A DNA stretch of 64,000 nucleotides, taken from positions 30,027,932-30,091,931 of the forward strand of contig OY755240.1 in NCBI GenBank assembly GCA_963576725.1, given 5' to 3'. The first letter of the stretch is position 1. Every line of letters begins with the position of its first letter. The translations under genes and the position numbers were made by a program. Below the pieces are notes generated by a model. The model was given only the letters and a program-made list of their open reading frames with translations. It ran no database searches and was not told the origin of the DNA. Positions 10,020-21,120 of this stretch are shown here, one piece after another. Source of the stretch: Azorinus chamasolen (Eukaryota; Mollusca; Bivalvia; Cardiida; Solecurtidae).

Positions 10020-10499
10020 GAAACGGTTAAGTCATCTCAGCACCATTTTACTAACACTAAACACAAACAATGATGTAGCAAACAGAGAAAACCCAGAGCA
10101 AACTGCTTCTTGAGGATTGCGTAAATGTGTCTTTCTCTGTTCGTGTTAGAAATGTCAAAGTAGATAAAAGTTGACTGTGAATCAGTTCACTCTTATGACA
10201 TCTGTTTGGTGACTCATTAGAATCTTAACTGTTTGTACGTGTAATCATCTATTGATCTCTTTTGCTGCCAGTTGGATCTATGATTAACTATGCAAACTGT
10301 TTGGATCCGGATGAGATGCCGACTAAGTGTCTCAATAGGATCCAAACTATTTGTTACTGTGGTTATATTTTGAAAGAAAAGGGGAGAAAGTGAAATAAAC
10401 TAAAAGTGTAACAGACAAAATTTTTGCAGATGACAAAAGAGTTAGTGTAAAAAATCTTTGTTGCATTCAAGTGGTCCACGTTCAAGCCAACTTTTGTTC
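10020..10499. other. TXNDC17 3' flank/UTR with MITE family H remnant
   Basis: GTTTGGATCCGGATGAGATG and AATAGGATCCAAACTATTTG (about 10296-10355) form the decayed central hairpin of an H element reaching to about 10470. On the minus strand this lies directly downstream of the TXNDC17 stop, so part of it may be 3' UTR. No clear minus-strand AATAAA was found close to the stop. Confidence 0.5.
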
Positions 10500-10568
10500 T
10501 CATTCATCTGTTAACAACATCGCGACCAAATCACTGTTAGCACATTGTTCCTCTTGAAGTCTTTGAGG
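10500..10568 (-). CDS. TXNDC17: TXNDC17 exon 4 (terminal)
   Basis: Acceptor TGTCTTTTTCAG|CCTC. It encodes PQRLQEEQCANSDLVAML then LTDE and stop TGA at 10502-10500. This matches the family C-terminus pattern PQKL..EC..NLVEML. Confidence 0.92.
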   Translation of the reverse strand, partial: PQRLQEEQCANSDLVAMLLTDE

Positions 10569-13500
10569 CTGAAAAAGACAATGGACAACATTTTTTACAT
10601 CACAAAGAAAAGGACATCCATTAACCCTTTCCCTGTTGAATATTCATGTAAGAAATAATGACATCATGAATGTTTATTAGGGCATATGAATAAAGGATAT
10701 TTTGGTATTGGGAGAAATTTCAAGTTCATGAGTAAACAGAGCACTCTGATCAGACGCCTTCTCCAGGAGTTGGCTGATCTGGGTCTACTTTGTTTTCAAA
10801 GGCATTAAAACATATTGATACCAGGGAAAGGGTTAAAAAACACAATAACCTGTCCTAATGATCATTAACAGGCTGTGCCTATTATGCAGGTTGTAGTAGA
10901 TGACAGCTTAACTCTTTACTCCATGAATATTCATGTAAGAAATACTGTAAATACTAATATAATTAACCCGTTCCCTCATAGGCTATTTTTAGACCCAACC
11001 TTTTTTAATAAATCTACAAAAAAGAAGCATTCCCTAGAGAACAGATTTTTTTTAGAATTTTGTAGTTTGAAATCACTGATAAATAGAGCATTTGCTCCTA
11101 TAGGAGCAAATGCTCTATTTATCACAATGGTTTCAAGAGGCGTAGACAGGAGGAAAGCGTTAATATGGATTATATTATTTTTTATAATGTCACATGAACA
11201 AAGGAATTTTTGGCCATGGCAGAAGCCGCAGAATCATATCTATAATTTCATATGCAAATGGAGCAGATCCTGATCCTGTAGGAGCTGTATGATCTGGATC
11301 TTCTCTCGCTTATTTATGGAGTAAAGGGTTAATGCAGGACAAAGGAAATGCAGAAAGCTCTGAAAGTAGTTTTCTGCATTACTTTGCCCTGCATTTATCC
11401 TCTACTTTAATAATGAGTATTCATGTAAGAACACTGAACAAATGTAGGACACCAGATAAAAAGTTTCAGAGGTTGGATTGGCGATATATGACCTATTTAG
11501 TGTCACAGTGCCGTAAAACCCAACTCACTCACTCACTCAGAGTTTGGAAACTTGAAGACTTAATTACTTGCAGTGTATAGACTACAAGTTATGTCAGAGA
11601 CATAACATCAAATTGGAATCTAAACTGTTTGACATTAAGTCTTATTGGCATGTTGTAGTAATTACTCCATGAATATTCATGTAAGATATCATGAATATAA
11701 ATTGGCTAAAGTTTTGTAATGGCATTATGCTAGAGAATGATTTACCTAGTAGAAAAAGGAGAACCAGTTTCACACTAAAACCCCTCTAAACTGTATAAAT
11801 AATGGTATTTCCTATGGAGCAAGTGCTCTATTTATCACAATGGTTTCAATACTACATAATTCTATTTTTTTCCTTTTTTCTAGTAAATGCTCCTTTTTGG
11901 TAGATATATTCAAAGAGGTTGTATCTAAAAATAGCCTATGTGGGAAAGGGTTAAAGCAGGGTGAAAGCCATGCAGAAACCTCCAAAGGAGCTTTCTGCCT
12001 GATTTTCACCCTGCATTAACCCATTACCTCATAGGCTATTTTTAAATCCTACCTATTTGAATAAATCTACCAAAAATGAGCATTTACTACAGAAAAGGAA
12101 AATTTTAGAATTATGTAGTTTTGAAACCAATATGATAAATAGAGCACTTGCTTCTATGGAGTTAAAAAAAAGAAAAAAAGAAGTAAAGTACATAGTTATA
12201 GGATACTTTCAGTCCGAAGGACCGCTCAGCCGACTGTACATTTACTCCCCTGGTCATCGAGTCAATCGCCTACAATATTGAGCACTGCTAACATATGGCG
12301 CAATCATGTAGCCGTAGTACCGGCTAGTGACCCTCACAGGTACCCATTCTAACCCCTAGGTGGAGAGGAGGTGCGGGTGGGAGACACTGAAAAGCCTCTC
12401 TGAAATTTCAGGGAGGGGCCGGGATTTGAAGCCCGGACCGCCTGATTGATAGTCAGGCGCGTTACCACTAGACCACCGCACACAATGCTCTATTTATCAC
12501 AATGGTTTCAGAAAGTGACTTTTACAGAAGCGTCAATATGAGGGAAAGGGTTAAGCAACCAGTTGCCAAATAGGACCAACATATTTCTCTATTAACCCTT
12601 CTCTTGCTGAATTTTAAAATACATTTCTCCTTCTTTACCCATGCCCTGTTGTATAATTACATATATCTTCACTGTGTACAAGTATTTCGCTGTGCAATCA
12701 CTGCTGTGGAGTGCACTGGTTGCACAATCAACTTGTAAATAGTGCAGACCCTGATGAGACAGCTCCTGCAGGAGCTGTCTCATCTGGGTCTTCACTATTT
12801 ACAGGTAGGTATATTGACGTGAATAGCAAGCGAAGGGTTAAAATTCCAGTTTAGAGTGGTTTTACTGTATATTACATGTCACGATGTATTTCATAAGCAA
12901 ACACTAATATTTTCTTTAATTCTTACCTTGCCTACTCTCATTAATGTTGGTACACTCTTCAGTTTCAGCTCTGCGTTGGTTCTGAAAACATTATTCTGAT
13001 CCTTCCAGCTGAAGAGACAACAAAACACTACAGTAAAAGGCATAATTCATTGAAGAAAATAAAGCTGATTAGGCAAACTAAATTATTCCTGTGAAATTTC
13101 ATAGAAATTAATGCAACAAAGTTTTTTTTCTAATGTAAACAGGAACCATAACCTTTTTCCTCTTGAATGTTCATGTAAAAAATAATTGTATCATTAATAT
13201 TTGTTAGCTGAAATATGTGTTAGCATATGTACACATGATAGTTTGGTATTGGAAGAAACTGTAGAATCAGTTTCATAAGCAAACAGAGCAGACCCTGATC
13301 AGATGGCTCTACTGGGTCTACCCTGCTTGCAAATTCGTGAAATGGCGTTTATATAAGGGCTGTAATTTTAACCTGTTGCATTCCAGAAATGGGTGTACTG
13401 GCATTTCCCAACAGTGTAGATCCAGTTCAGGGGACCCATCCTATAGGAGTTCCCTGATCAGGATCCACATTTTGTTTGTCATTCAGACTCATCTAGCAGA

Positions 13501-16500
13501 TTTATCTCTTTCCCTGTTTAATATTCATGTAAGAAATAATGAGATCATGAATATTTATTAGTTGAATTTTATAAAGGCATTTGTACACAGGTTATTTTGG
13601 TATTGGTCACCTTAGAAACTGTACATAGAGTCAGATATATTATCATTTTATACGCAAACAGAGCAGACCCTAAACAGACAACTCAGATAGGAGCTGTCTG
13701 ATCTGGATCTTCTCCGTTTGCTAAGGCCTGAATATATAGGCATTTATATGAAGAAAAGGGTTAGGCTTTTCATGTTGAATGGACTCTTATATAGTTAATC
13801 ACTGATGGACCATTCCACTTTGAATATTCACAGAGCTACAGATAACTGTGCGTACTCAAATACTAAAATCATCATTTCTTCACCAAACCCTATGTTGTGA
13901 CCACTCTTTAGAATCGTCTTGAAGAGACGATTCTAAAGAGTGGTCACAACATAGGGTTTGGTGGAGAAATAAAGATGTTACACTTGAAAATATTTTAATT
14001 TACGCGTCTTATCTGGAGCACTGATTCATCATTCAAAGTGTTACCCTTAATAATTCAAACAGACAAGCTTAGGCAAATAGTGCAGATCCAGATCAAACTG
14101 CTCCTCAAGGAGCAGTTCGATCTGGATCTACACTATTTGCTACAATGACATTTTAACATCAAGTTATCACGATGGTACCATATTGACTAACCTCTGGAGA
14201 GTTGGAACTAGGAGTCCGAATAGTTAGGAATATTATCTAAATGTGCTCTGCTCCTTCAGGAGTGTGGTGAAAGCTACTTCAGTCTGGAAACAAGTGTGTT
14301 ATTAACTTATTATATCTACAAGGTCCATCAACAAGTTTCCAAACTTTAACCTATTTACACCATGAATATTCATGCAAGATAAACTGACATCATGATTATT
14401 AATATATAATTAACTGATAACTGATAATGTTTGGCTATGGTAGAAGCTGTAGAATCAGATTTATACTATTTCATAAGCAGACCCTGATCAGATGGCTCCT
14501 GTTTGCAAAACTTAAAAGGCGTATCATAATGTAAAAGCACACTTTTCTACGCCTTTGCAAACATATTTGACCTAGATCAGACAGCTCTTGTAGGAGCTGC
14601 CTGATCACAGTCTGCTCTGTTTGCTTTTGATATATAGATTTGATTCTACAATTTTTACCAAGGCCAAATACTCCTGTCCATGTGCTATTATAATAATTAA
14701 TCTAACAAGGCTAAATATTCCTGTGTCATGCATTTTAAGCCATGGCAGAAACTGTAGAGTTTTATGTATATTATTATGTATAGGTTAGAGCTTATAAACT
14801 GCTGTCTTCGAAAATAAGACGGCCCATAACACGAGCGAAGCGAAGCGTTTTAGGCCTTCTTATTTTCGAAGACTGAAGTTTATAAGCTCTAACCGATTTA
14901 GTGATTGCCCTACTTTTCAACAGGCCGAGTTTATAAGCCCCGCCCACTGAGCCATGACAAACTTATATATAGTCACGTGATTATGGTCCATCTAAACCCA
15001 CATCCGTTTATGCAAAATACTCAGAAAACCCACCAATCAAACAAACGTCGTCTTTGTTAATTTGCTCACTTGTTTATCGTTTTGAAAATCCTACACAGTG
15101 AAACTGGTTTCGCGCCTTTTTCTTGTAAACATTGCCTTATTTGGCTTTGTCACGTAATCAAATATTTCCCATCTGTGTGTAAAACATTTTTTACATAATT
15201 TTTCTGGAGTCCAAATAATAATGGCTGACAACAATGTGTCTTTTGACCTGCTATCTGGCACTGAGTTTGCAGACTGATAGCCCTTTACCTTATAGTAAGT
15301 GACGTCTGTGGACCACTTTGCAAGCCGAGAAGACCCAGATCAGAAGCTCCTATGCTGTCTGATCAGGGTCTACTCGGTTTACATATTTAAATCTTCACTG
15401 CTACCGAAACCCCATATAATACAGCTTATTAATATTAAACATTCATTATGGGCAGATTTATTATTAAAATAAGAATAAACAGGTGAAGGCTTAAATTTAA
15501 AAGATTACAGGTTTGATTGTTTATGTTTTGTTGAACGGATTACGGTTTCAAATACAGGTTTTTTTTCTTATTTCCTGATTTATTTGCTTATTTATATTAG
15601 TCCCTTTTCAACAATCCTGCTTGTAACCCAATTACTAGATCTATAATTCTGCCTCTCAGTTGTTTTCATACAGTCTTCCTCTCCATGGTCTACACACGTG
15701 AACACTTGCACTTGTGTGTACACTCGTTTGCGTGTCGATAACGTCATAACATAGCAACTCGTTTTGTCTAGTAGTGGGCGGAGTTTTGTTGCACATGCAT
15801 ACTGGAAGGTTTGTCTTCGAAAGTCGATTTTATAAAATTTATGAGGATTTGAGTCTGAAAAATGTCAAGAATACGGCTCTTTGCAATCACTAACATGAGC
15901 AAACAGAGCAGACCCTGATCAGACGGCTCCTCTAGGAGCCATCTAATCTGGGTCTGCTCTGTTTGCAAAGGCATAGAAACTAGAAAGACTTATCTACGGA
16001 GTAACAGGTAAAGTACGTAGTAAAGCAAATCCATCCATTTCAATGAGACGAAGGTAATATTTTTTAGCAACAGACCGGAAAAGAATACAGGATTGTGCTG
16101 TGATTATTTGAAACTTTTTTAAAGCTGGGGACATCACATCTACTTACAAACTTCTGTCACCAACTCCACATCGAATCAAAACTGCACCATCTGGTATATT
16201 TTGTATGTTCTTTTCAATCACTGGGTCAGCTGAATAAAGAATACAATAAACATTAACCCTTTACCTGATGAATATTCATGTAAAAAATAATTGACATCAT
16301 GAACGGTAAGAACCATTTATTTGCTGAATTTTTATAACGGCATATGAACACAGGAGTTTGGGTATTGGTAGAAACTGTACAATCAGATCTGTATAATTTC
16401 CTAAGCAAACAGCAAACTCCGATCAGAAGCCTCCTACATAATCTTGGTCTACTCTGTTTGCAAAGGCATGGAAAAGTATTTGAATGATGAAAATGGTTAA

Positions 16501-17797
16501 ATCATAGATGCCAAATAGATGTCATATTTCATGTACCCTGATATCTGGTAGGCCACAAACATTATGATTTGGCACTGAAAGTTAATATGACAAAACCTTA
16601 AAGTGTCAAAAGCAAACAGAGCCGTCTGATCTGGGTCTCTGTTTGCAAATGTATGACTATTAGGGAATGGGTTAAAGCTGGCATTGTCAGCATTTGCAAA
16701 TGTATAACCCTTTACTCCAAGGATATTCATATAAGAAGTAATGACTGTACTGAATATTTGTAATGGCTTATGAAAACAAGAATTTCTAACCATGACAGAA
16801 TCAGTCGCTTCAACTTGGTTGTGTTGATTATCATCTGTTTCTGTCAACAATTAAATTTAATGGGCTAATTGGACAACCTCGAGAGAGAAACCCGGGTGAT
16901 GCCCTACCCCAAAGAGAGGGGAGAGGATACAGAGAAACCCAGGATATGCCCTAATTTTATTATTGATAAATATGGTCTGGTTCTATATTAGACACCCAGT
17001 GTAATACACTGATACATCGGACCTCAATTTATAAAGTCTCATCTGAAGAACTTGGTCCAGTGGGAGATATAATCCAGGACATTACCCCTTGACCTAGTCT
17101 GCCAGTTTGAACAATTATCATCATCATCATCGTCATCATCATCTAGTCTCATCAATGAGGTGGTAAGACAGCATGCATGTGATGGTTGTCATCTTCAGCT
17201 TGGGGGTGGGGGGGGGGGGGGGTAATCAAAACCGAAAGTAGCACAATTAGACTTTGACGTACACAAATGTGGACTAAATCTTCATCTTAGTAATCACCTC
17301 AGATAAATATAGTTTCAATAAATCATAAGTTCTTGCAAGCTGACCAGGCCCTGGTCAGACAGCTCCTACAGGAGCTTTCTGATCTGTGCCTACTCTGTTT
17401 GCAACTGTGGCATAAATTAAACTCTTATAGAAGGCAATTAATGTCATAACGTGAAATGCATGGAGGGTATACACAGTTTCAGTGTCTTGTTAATTGACAT
17501 AAAGTATATCAGATGTAGCATATTTTATATGGGCATTAGGCAGCGAAAATAAATTGAAATATACGTTTGATGAATATATCTATATACGTTTTTGTTGTTA
17601 GTTAAATGGGCGTATTTCAGAGCAGTTGTCTCCCTTCTGTTATTTTTTTCACACTTACCGGCTACACAGTCCGGGCACCAGCTTTCGCCATTCGCACAAG
17701 GCGAACCTGAAAACAGAGCAAAGATAGTCTTGTCCTTATGTTTTTCCAGAGCTGTTTTGTATGCCTCAAAACCAGTGACTTTAATGACCTTTTCCAT
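10500..17797 (-). CDS. TXNDC17: Thioredoxin domain-containing protein 17 (TRP14), 4 exons
   Basis: Four exons on the minus strand: 17797-17659, 16229-16148, 13008-12927 and 10568-10500. The pieces are 139, 82, 82 and 69 nt, and they join without frame breaks to 123 codons plus stop. Human TXNDC17 also has 123 residues. The protein shows VTGFEAYKTALEKHKDKTIF, the redox motif WCPDC (residues 41-45), CGVGDR, FWKDQNNVFR and the cis-Pro segment SVPTLM. The family are cytosolic thioredoxin-like disulfide reductases. All introns have GT..AG ends and GTAAG-type donors. Introns are packed with MITEs. Splice sites are read by eye, without RNA evidence. Confidence 0.93.
10621..10836 (+). mobile_element. 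MITE family K in TXNDC17 intron 3
   Basis: TTAA at 10621 and 10833 flank the element. Left half CCCTGTTGAATATTCATG; hairpin arms CACTCTGATCAGACGCC and GGCTGATCTGGGTCTACT; right end CCAGGGAAAGGGTTAA. Confidence 0.75.
10908..11332 (+). mobile_element. MITE family J/K containing a nested family F
   Basis: Outer TTAA at 10908-10911 and 11329-11332. The left half ends at TACTAATATAA and the right half resumes with ATATGGATTATATTATTT. Between them is an F element flanked by TTAA. The outer hairpin is reduced (GCAGATCCTGATCCTGTAGG). Confidence 0.75.
10973..11163 (+). mobile_element. MITE family F nested in J/K
   Basis: TTAA at 10973-10976 and 11160-11163. Perfect central hairpin: TAAATAGAGCATTTGCTCC then TATA then GGAGCAAATGCTCTATTTA. 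The rest matches other F copies (TTTTAGACCCAACC, GAGGCGTAGACAGGAGG). Confidence 0.85.
11333..12016. repeat. Fragments of families E, J and F in TXNDC17 intron 3
   Basis: E-type cores lie at 11333-11405 (ATGCAGGACAAAGGAAATGC ... CTTTGCCCTGCAT) and 11956-12019 (AGCAGGGTGAAAGCCATGC ... TTTTCACCCTGCATTAA). A J left fragment (ATGAATATTCATGTAAG) is near 11671 and a truncated inverted F spans about 11815-11954. No exon is seen. Confidence 0.6.
12017..12554 (+). mobile_element. MITE family F split by a SINE
   Basis: TTAA at 12017-12020 and 12551-12554. The left arm TAAATAGAGCACTTGCTTC is cut just past the hairpin apex and the right arm resumes with AATGCTCTATTTATCAC at 12484. About 320 bp of SINE and A-rich sequence lie between. 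Confidence 0.8.
12187..12483 (-). mobile_element. tRNA-derived SINE, copy 1
   Basis: On the minus strand the head reads GGTGGTCTAGTGGTAACGC (A-box region), an anticodon arm CCTGACTATCAATCAGG and GGGCTTCAAATCCC (B-box region). If read as a tRNA the loop would give anticodon AUC. The body continues to about 12187 and includes TACCGGCTAGTGACCCTCAC (plus sense). A second copy lies at 31646-32925. It is a SINE rather than a functional tRNA because a long non-tRNA body is attached. Confidence 0.8.
12592..12841 (+). mobile_element. MITE family G, intact
   Basis: TTAA at both ends. The perfect central hairpin AGACAGCTCCTGCAGGAGCT sits in longer arms (AAATAGTGCAGACCCTGATG / CATCTGGGTCTTCACTATTT). The flanks GTATTTCGCTGTGCAATCAC and GACGTGAATAGCAAGCG are shared with 35298-35531 and 9142-9304. 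Confidence 0.85.
12927..13008 (-). CDS. TXNDC17: TXNDC17 exon 3
   Basis: Acceptor TTGTCTCTTCAG|CTGG and donor GGCAAG|GTAAGA. It encodes (F)WKDQNNVFRTNAELKLK then SVPTLMRVGK. The WKD and VPTL segments are hallmarks of TXNDC17. It ends in phase 0. Confidence 0.93.
13145..13765 (+). mobile_element. Two family K MITEs and a decayed hairpin between them
   Basis: K copies at about 13150-13370 and 13510-13762. Both have the left phrase TATTCATGTAAGAAATAATG or a variant, a hairpin (GCAAACAGAGCAGACCCT...) and the right phrase GGCATTTATATGAAGAAAAGGG. At 13400-13485 a further hairpin (GTAGATCCAGTTCAGGGGAC ... CCCTGATCAGGATCCACAT) belongs to a different variant. Confidence 0.65.
13836..14025. mobile_element. 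Palindromic element family D
   Basis: Ends CAGAGCTACAGATAA and TTATCTGGAGCACTG are imperfect inverted repeats. The core is a long palindrome, CACCAAACCCTATGTTGTGA ... TCACAACATAGGGTTTGGTG, with apex GAATCGTCTTGAAGAGACGATTC split around GAAG. At least nine further copies occur in the window. Confidence 0.85.
14072..14141. repeat. Perfect central hairpin, variant C
   Basis: AAATAGTGCAGATCCAGATC and GATCTGGATCTACACTATTT are the arms, meeting at CTGCTCCTCAAGGAGCAG. Only the hairpin is clear; the flanking element is not recognisable. Confidence 0.85.
14142..14782. repeat. Fragmentary MITEs in TXNDC17 intron 2
   Basis: A J/K left part (CACCATGAATATTCATGCAAG, from about 14357) and a hairpin of type A at about 14551-14627 (GACCTAGATCAGACAGCTC / GAGCTGCCTGATCACAGTC) are recognisable. 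No coding exon is seen. Confidence 0.55.
14783..15893. mobile_element. ~1.1-kb element with terminal palindrome, unassigned
   Basis: A ~115-bp palindrome (GGTTAGAGCTTATAAACTGC ... TTTATAAGCTCTAACC, 14783-14895) is followed by TTAGTGATTGCCCTAC, the inverse of GCAATCACTAA at 15881-15893. CCCGCCCACT (14938) is mirrored by AGTGGGCGG (15773). Inside, an ATG at 15221 opens MADNNVSFDLLSGTEFAD then a stop. That short start resembles N-termini of mollusc tyrosine-recombinase-like (Crypton-type) proteins from memory, but this is weak. It occupies TXNDC17 intron 2. Confidence 0.45.
15898..15966. repeat. Type A hairpin
   Basis: GCAAACAGAGCAGACCCTGA and TCTGGGTCTGCTCTGTTTGC are the arms. The apex is GGCTCCTCTAGGAGCC. 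Remaining element sequence is limited to the right phrase ending ATCTACGGAGTAACAGG. Confidence 0.8.
16148..16229 (-). CDS. TXNDC17: TXNDC17 exon 2
   Basis: Acceptor CTTTATTCAG|CTGACCC and donor AGTTT|GTAAGTAG. It encodes ADPVIEKNIQNIPDGAVL then IRCGVGDRS, aligning with the second segment of the family. It enters at phase 1 and leaves at phase 2. A TTAA-type MITE starts only 24 bp upstream of the acceptor. Confidence 0.92.
16253..16500 (+). mobile_element. MITE family K beside TXNDC17 exon 2 acceptor
   Basis: TTAA at 16253-16256 and 16497-16500. CTGATGAATATTCATGTAA at the left; hairpin AGCAAACAGCAAACTCCGAT ... TCTTGGTCTACTCTGTTTGC decayed. In the gene's orientation the element ends 24 bp upstream of exon 2, so it abuts the polypyrimidine tract. 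Confidence 0.75.
16501..17658. repeat. TXNDC17 intron 1: MITE fragments and low complexity
   Basis: MITE fragments lie at 16605-16670 and 16706-16800. A TCA/TCG microsatellite (ATCATCATCATCATCGTC) is near 17117-17153. A run of about 17 G residues is at 17205-17222. A hairpin at 17337-17403 has apex CAGCTCCTACAGGAGCT. No exon is seen in this span. Confidence 0.6.
17659..17797 (-). CDS. TXNDC17: TXNDC17 exon 1
   Basis: ATG at 17797-17795 is preceded by AAGCATCGCTAAT. The exon encodes 46 codons plus one base and includes SWCPDCVA, the catalytic CxxC. The donor is CCG|GTAAGTGT, an excellent match to consensus. Without splicing the frame would run on into intron sequence to 90 codons, which is not meaningful. 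Confidence 0.93.
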
Positions 17798-18214
17798 ATT
17801 AGCGATGCTTTAAGAAATTAATCAACAGTGACGTCCCTTGTATATAGGGCTAGGTGTAACACAGGGTCGTAATTCAGCACAAAATGGTTAGATTTGCGGA
17901 AACGGGGACGGTACTAAACAGAGCCAGACAGGTAGAACTAGGAGCATTCAAATGGTTTTTCCAGTTTGATTCATCATAATTTTATGAATACAATATGTTT
18001 TGATGATGACATAAACAAAATAAATAGATCTATTTACCCTATAATAAATACGAAACATCCACGATAATGGCTGACGAAGAGCCAGACAGAGTAGTAAGCA
18101 AGATTTACTTTATTTACATCCAGATTAAAGTTCTATCTATCTATCTTCTTATAATGTGTTCAGTCAGCATTGACTATTATACACATGACGACGAGTGCGC
18201 GTGTCGCGTGGGAT
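17798..18214. other. Intergenic region upstream of TXNDC17
   Basis: About 420 bp separate the TXNDC17 ATG from the LINE 3' end, so the promoter must lie here or within the LINE. On the plus strand ATG at 17884 opens 16 codons (MVRFAETGTVLNRARQ) ending at a donor-like CAG|GTAGAA (17931/17932). ATG at 18067 opens MADEEPDR. Either could be a divergent first exon, but no downstream exon was found. Confidence 0.3.
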
Positions 18215-20590
18215 GTTAGGAGTATAACAAAAAGAAAGGAGCCCGGAAGCGTAGTAAAAGGGGAATACGTGAATTATATACAAGATAGAGTGCCACACCC
18301 CGGGACCATTGTTAGTATTTTAAAACTATATACACCCTAGTAACCCCGTCACAGAGCCCTGATCACAGGGATGGCGACCTGTGATCTAAATACTTCGAGT
18401 GTTTCAGCCATGACTGCAGCGGGTGGTAGTGCATTCCACTGAATGATTGTGCGAGGGTAGAAAGAGAATTTGTATACATTCTTAGAGGTTTGAATGGGTT
18501 GGTAAACAAAATCATGGTTCTGCCTTGTGCGAGTTGTCTTAAGCATTAACAGATTTGACGGATATATGACCACTAGATGATGGGTTATCTTATAGAACAT
18601 GATTGATCTTGACACTGTTCTACGTTCTTGTAACAGAGGCCAGTTTAAGATTTGGATCATCTCTGTAACTGCATGCGCTTGTGTTGTGGTAACGATTTGC
18701 AGCGAACCTTGCTGCACGACGTTGGACTTTCTCTATTTGGTTAGTCTGGTTCTGTTGGTGTGTGTCCCAAACAGAGCTGCAGTATTCTAGTTTAGGCCTA
18801 ACTATGGACTGGTATGCCCGTTCTTTTATTTTACTAGATCCTACTTTTAGATTACGTTTCAGGAAGCCTAGAGATTTATTTGCATTAGATGTAATATTAT
18901 TTATGTGTTTATCCCATTTCAGATCATTTTGTAATGTAACACCTAGGTATTTCGAGTTTGTTACTTCCTCTAGTTGTTGGCCATGTAAACTGTAATTATA
19001 TTTTACGGGGTTCTTTTTGGATGTTACCCTAAGTATGTTACACTTATCGGGGTGGAAGGACATGAGCCAATCCCCCTCCCATCTAGCTGCAGCATCTAGA
19101 TCTTCCTGTAAGAGTTCAGAGTCTTTCTTTGATTTAATGGTTTTATATATTATGCTATCATCTGCAAAGAGTCAAGTAAGGTACTGTGTTTAATGTATGT
19201 GTTAAAGTCATTTATGTAGATCAGGAAGAGGATTGGCCCAAGCACCGTACCCTGAGGAACACCTGATTCAACTGTTACAAAAGATGAGCTGTGCCCTTCT
19301 AATACGACGTTTTGAGTTCTATTTTCTAAGAAGCTACCTATCCACGCGACTGTATTGGTGTCAATGCCGTAATATGTCAGTTTACGTTCAAGTCTATTAT
19401 GTGGCACCTTGTCGAAAGCTTTCGCAAAGTCCATTATTATTACGTCAGTCTGTCGGTTGTCATTTGCATTTTTACTAAGTTCCTGGACAAAGTCTATTAA
19501 TTGTGTTTCGCATGAGCGTTTAGTTCTAAAGCCGTGCTGTTTGTCATAGAGAATGTTATTTTGTTCAAGATGTTTCATGATGTTACTTGCTAGTATGTGC
19601 TCCATAAGTTTACAAGTGATGCATGTTAATGATATGGGGCGATAGTTTACCGGGTCATACCGATCACCCTTTTTATATACAGGGCTTACATTTGCTAATT
19701 TCCAGTCCTCGGGAACTTTACCCTGCTGGAGGGAAAGTTGGAAAATATAGGTAAGTATTGGGGCTATGGTGATGTTGAGTTCTTTAAGAACTTTACCATG
19801 GATTCTATCAGGGCCCATGGCTTTATGGGGGTTAATATTACTCAGAATTTTTATAACTCCCGGTTCTGAAATGGTAATTTGTTCCATTAAGGGGTGTGGG
19901 CTCGGACTCATGTCCGGCACGTGACTATTAGATTCCCTTGTAAATGCCCTCTGGAACTGTGCATTCAGTATGTCAGCCTTTTCTATTGGGTCAGATGTGA
20001 TTATCCCATTACTTCTAAGGGAGGAGATACCCACTTTTTCGGATTTTTGGCTCTTTATGTAGGTAAAGAGATTTTTAGGTCTTTGGTTATATAGGGTTTG
20101 GTCAGGTTCATTTATTGGAAGATCTAGGATCATGTTGTTTATGTATGTCCAGTAAGCCTGTCTAATTTCTTTTTGGGTAAGGGATCTAAGATTTTTGTAG
20201 GCTGGCGTATCTTTATGTTTAGTATACATTTTCTTCAATTTCTTTAATTTACGTTTTAATTTTAGATTTATCCAGGGTACTCTATTGTTACGTTTCAGTA
20301 ATTTAGTGGGGATATTATCATTCACTGATTTTAAAAGGCAATCTTTAAAAGAGTTCCAGACAGCATTCACATCGGAGCTAATGCGAAGTTGCGTGTCTTT
20401 AAAGTTTTCCAAGTCACGTCTGATTTCGTCCCAATTTCCCTTATGATACTTAAAGATCTTACGGTCAGGGGTTTTATTACGACTGAATTTCAAGTCAAAC
20501 TCTGCAAAGACCATGTCATGGTCAGCCTCACCAAGTGGGGGGAGGGTGTCAATTTCATTGACTAATGAAGGTTTATTTGTGACTATTAAG
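18215..20590 (-). pseudogene. 5'-truncated, frameshifted non-LTR retrotransposon (Jockey/CR1-like)
   Basis: Reading leftwards from about 20590: the end of an AP-endonuclease domain ([12 protein letters not shown], the [S/A]DH motif), a linker, then a reverse transcriptase. The RT shows [45 protein letters not shown] and [21 protein letters not shown] frameshift near 19170 precedes the FADD box. The next frame holds SFHPDKCNILRV, YLGVTL and CSSVWDTHQQNQ. A second frameshift near 18660 leads to the C-terminal LNWPLLQERR and FSFYPRTIIQWNALPP, stopping at 18349. The full ORF2 is therefore broken at least twice and the 5' part is missing. Confidence 0.9.
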
Positions 20591-21120
20591 TTAACTATAA
20601 AGTTATACTAAGTAACTAAATATCTATAATTCTACTCTTTAATAAAAAAAATGAGCATATGTTGTGAACACTTCATTTGTTATTAATTGACGTATTTATA
20701 CTTTAAACATAAGCAAACAGAGAAGACCCTGACCAGACGGCTCCTACAGAATCTGGATCTACTCTGTTTGCAAACGCGTCAAAAATGTATAAAATATTAA
20801 AAGAAATGCTAGATATTACAGTGTAAAAAGAAATTCTATATATTAAAGTGTAAAAAGATATGCTAGATATATGAAATGTAAAAATTAATAGTAATAGACA
20901 GGACCAGGAAATGGTTAACGTGACTTCGAGTATGTTAACTCCATGTACGCTAGCTAGAACCTGTCTTAAGCGGCCATCAAAAAGAGGTCATTTAATGAAT
21001 TTATGGGTACGTATGTAAGGCAGGTGGTATCTTACAGGTCAAAAGTAATGTAGAAAGTTACTTTAGGAGCTTTCTGCATATTTTAGCCATGCAACCACCT
21101 GCTTCTACCATATACGCTTA
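20591..21120. repeat. Type A hairpin and a decayed family E element
   Basis: Hairpin at 20711-20775 (GCAAACAGAGAAGACCCTGA / ATCTGGATCTACTCTGTTTGC). An E element begins TAGAACCTGTCTTAAGCGGCC at about 20955; its palindrome core AGTAATGTAGAAAGTTACTTT ... GGAGCTTTCTGCAT is at 21043-21085. No gene seen. Confidence 0.6.

Noticed and set aside
12414..12483. Functional tRNA gene on the minus strand
   Set aside because: A SINE body is attached, the second copy shares it, and stem pairing is not that of an intact tRNA.
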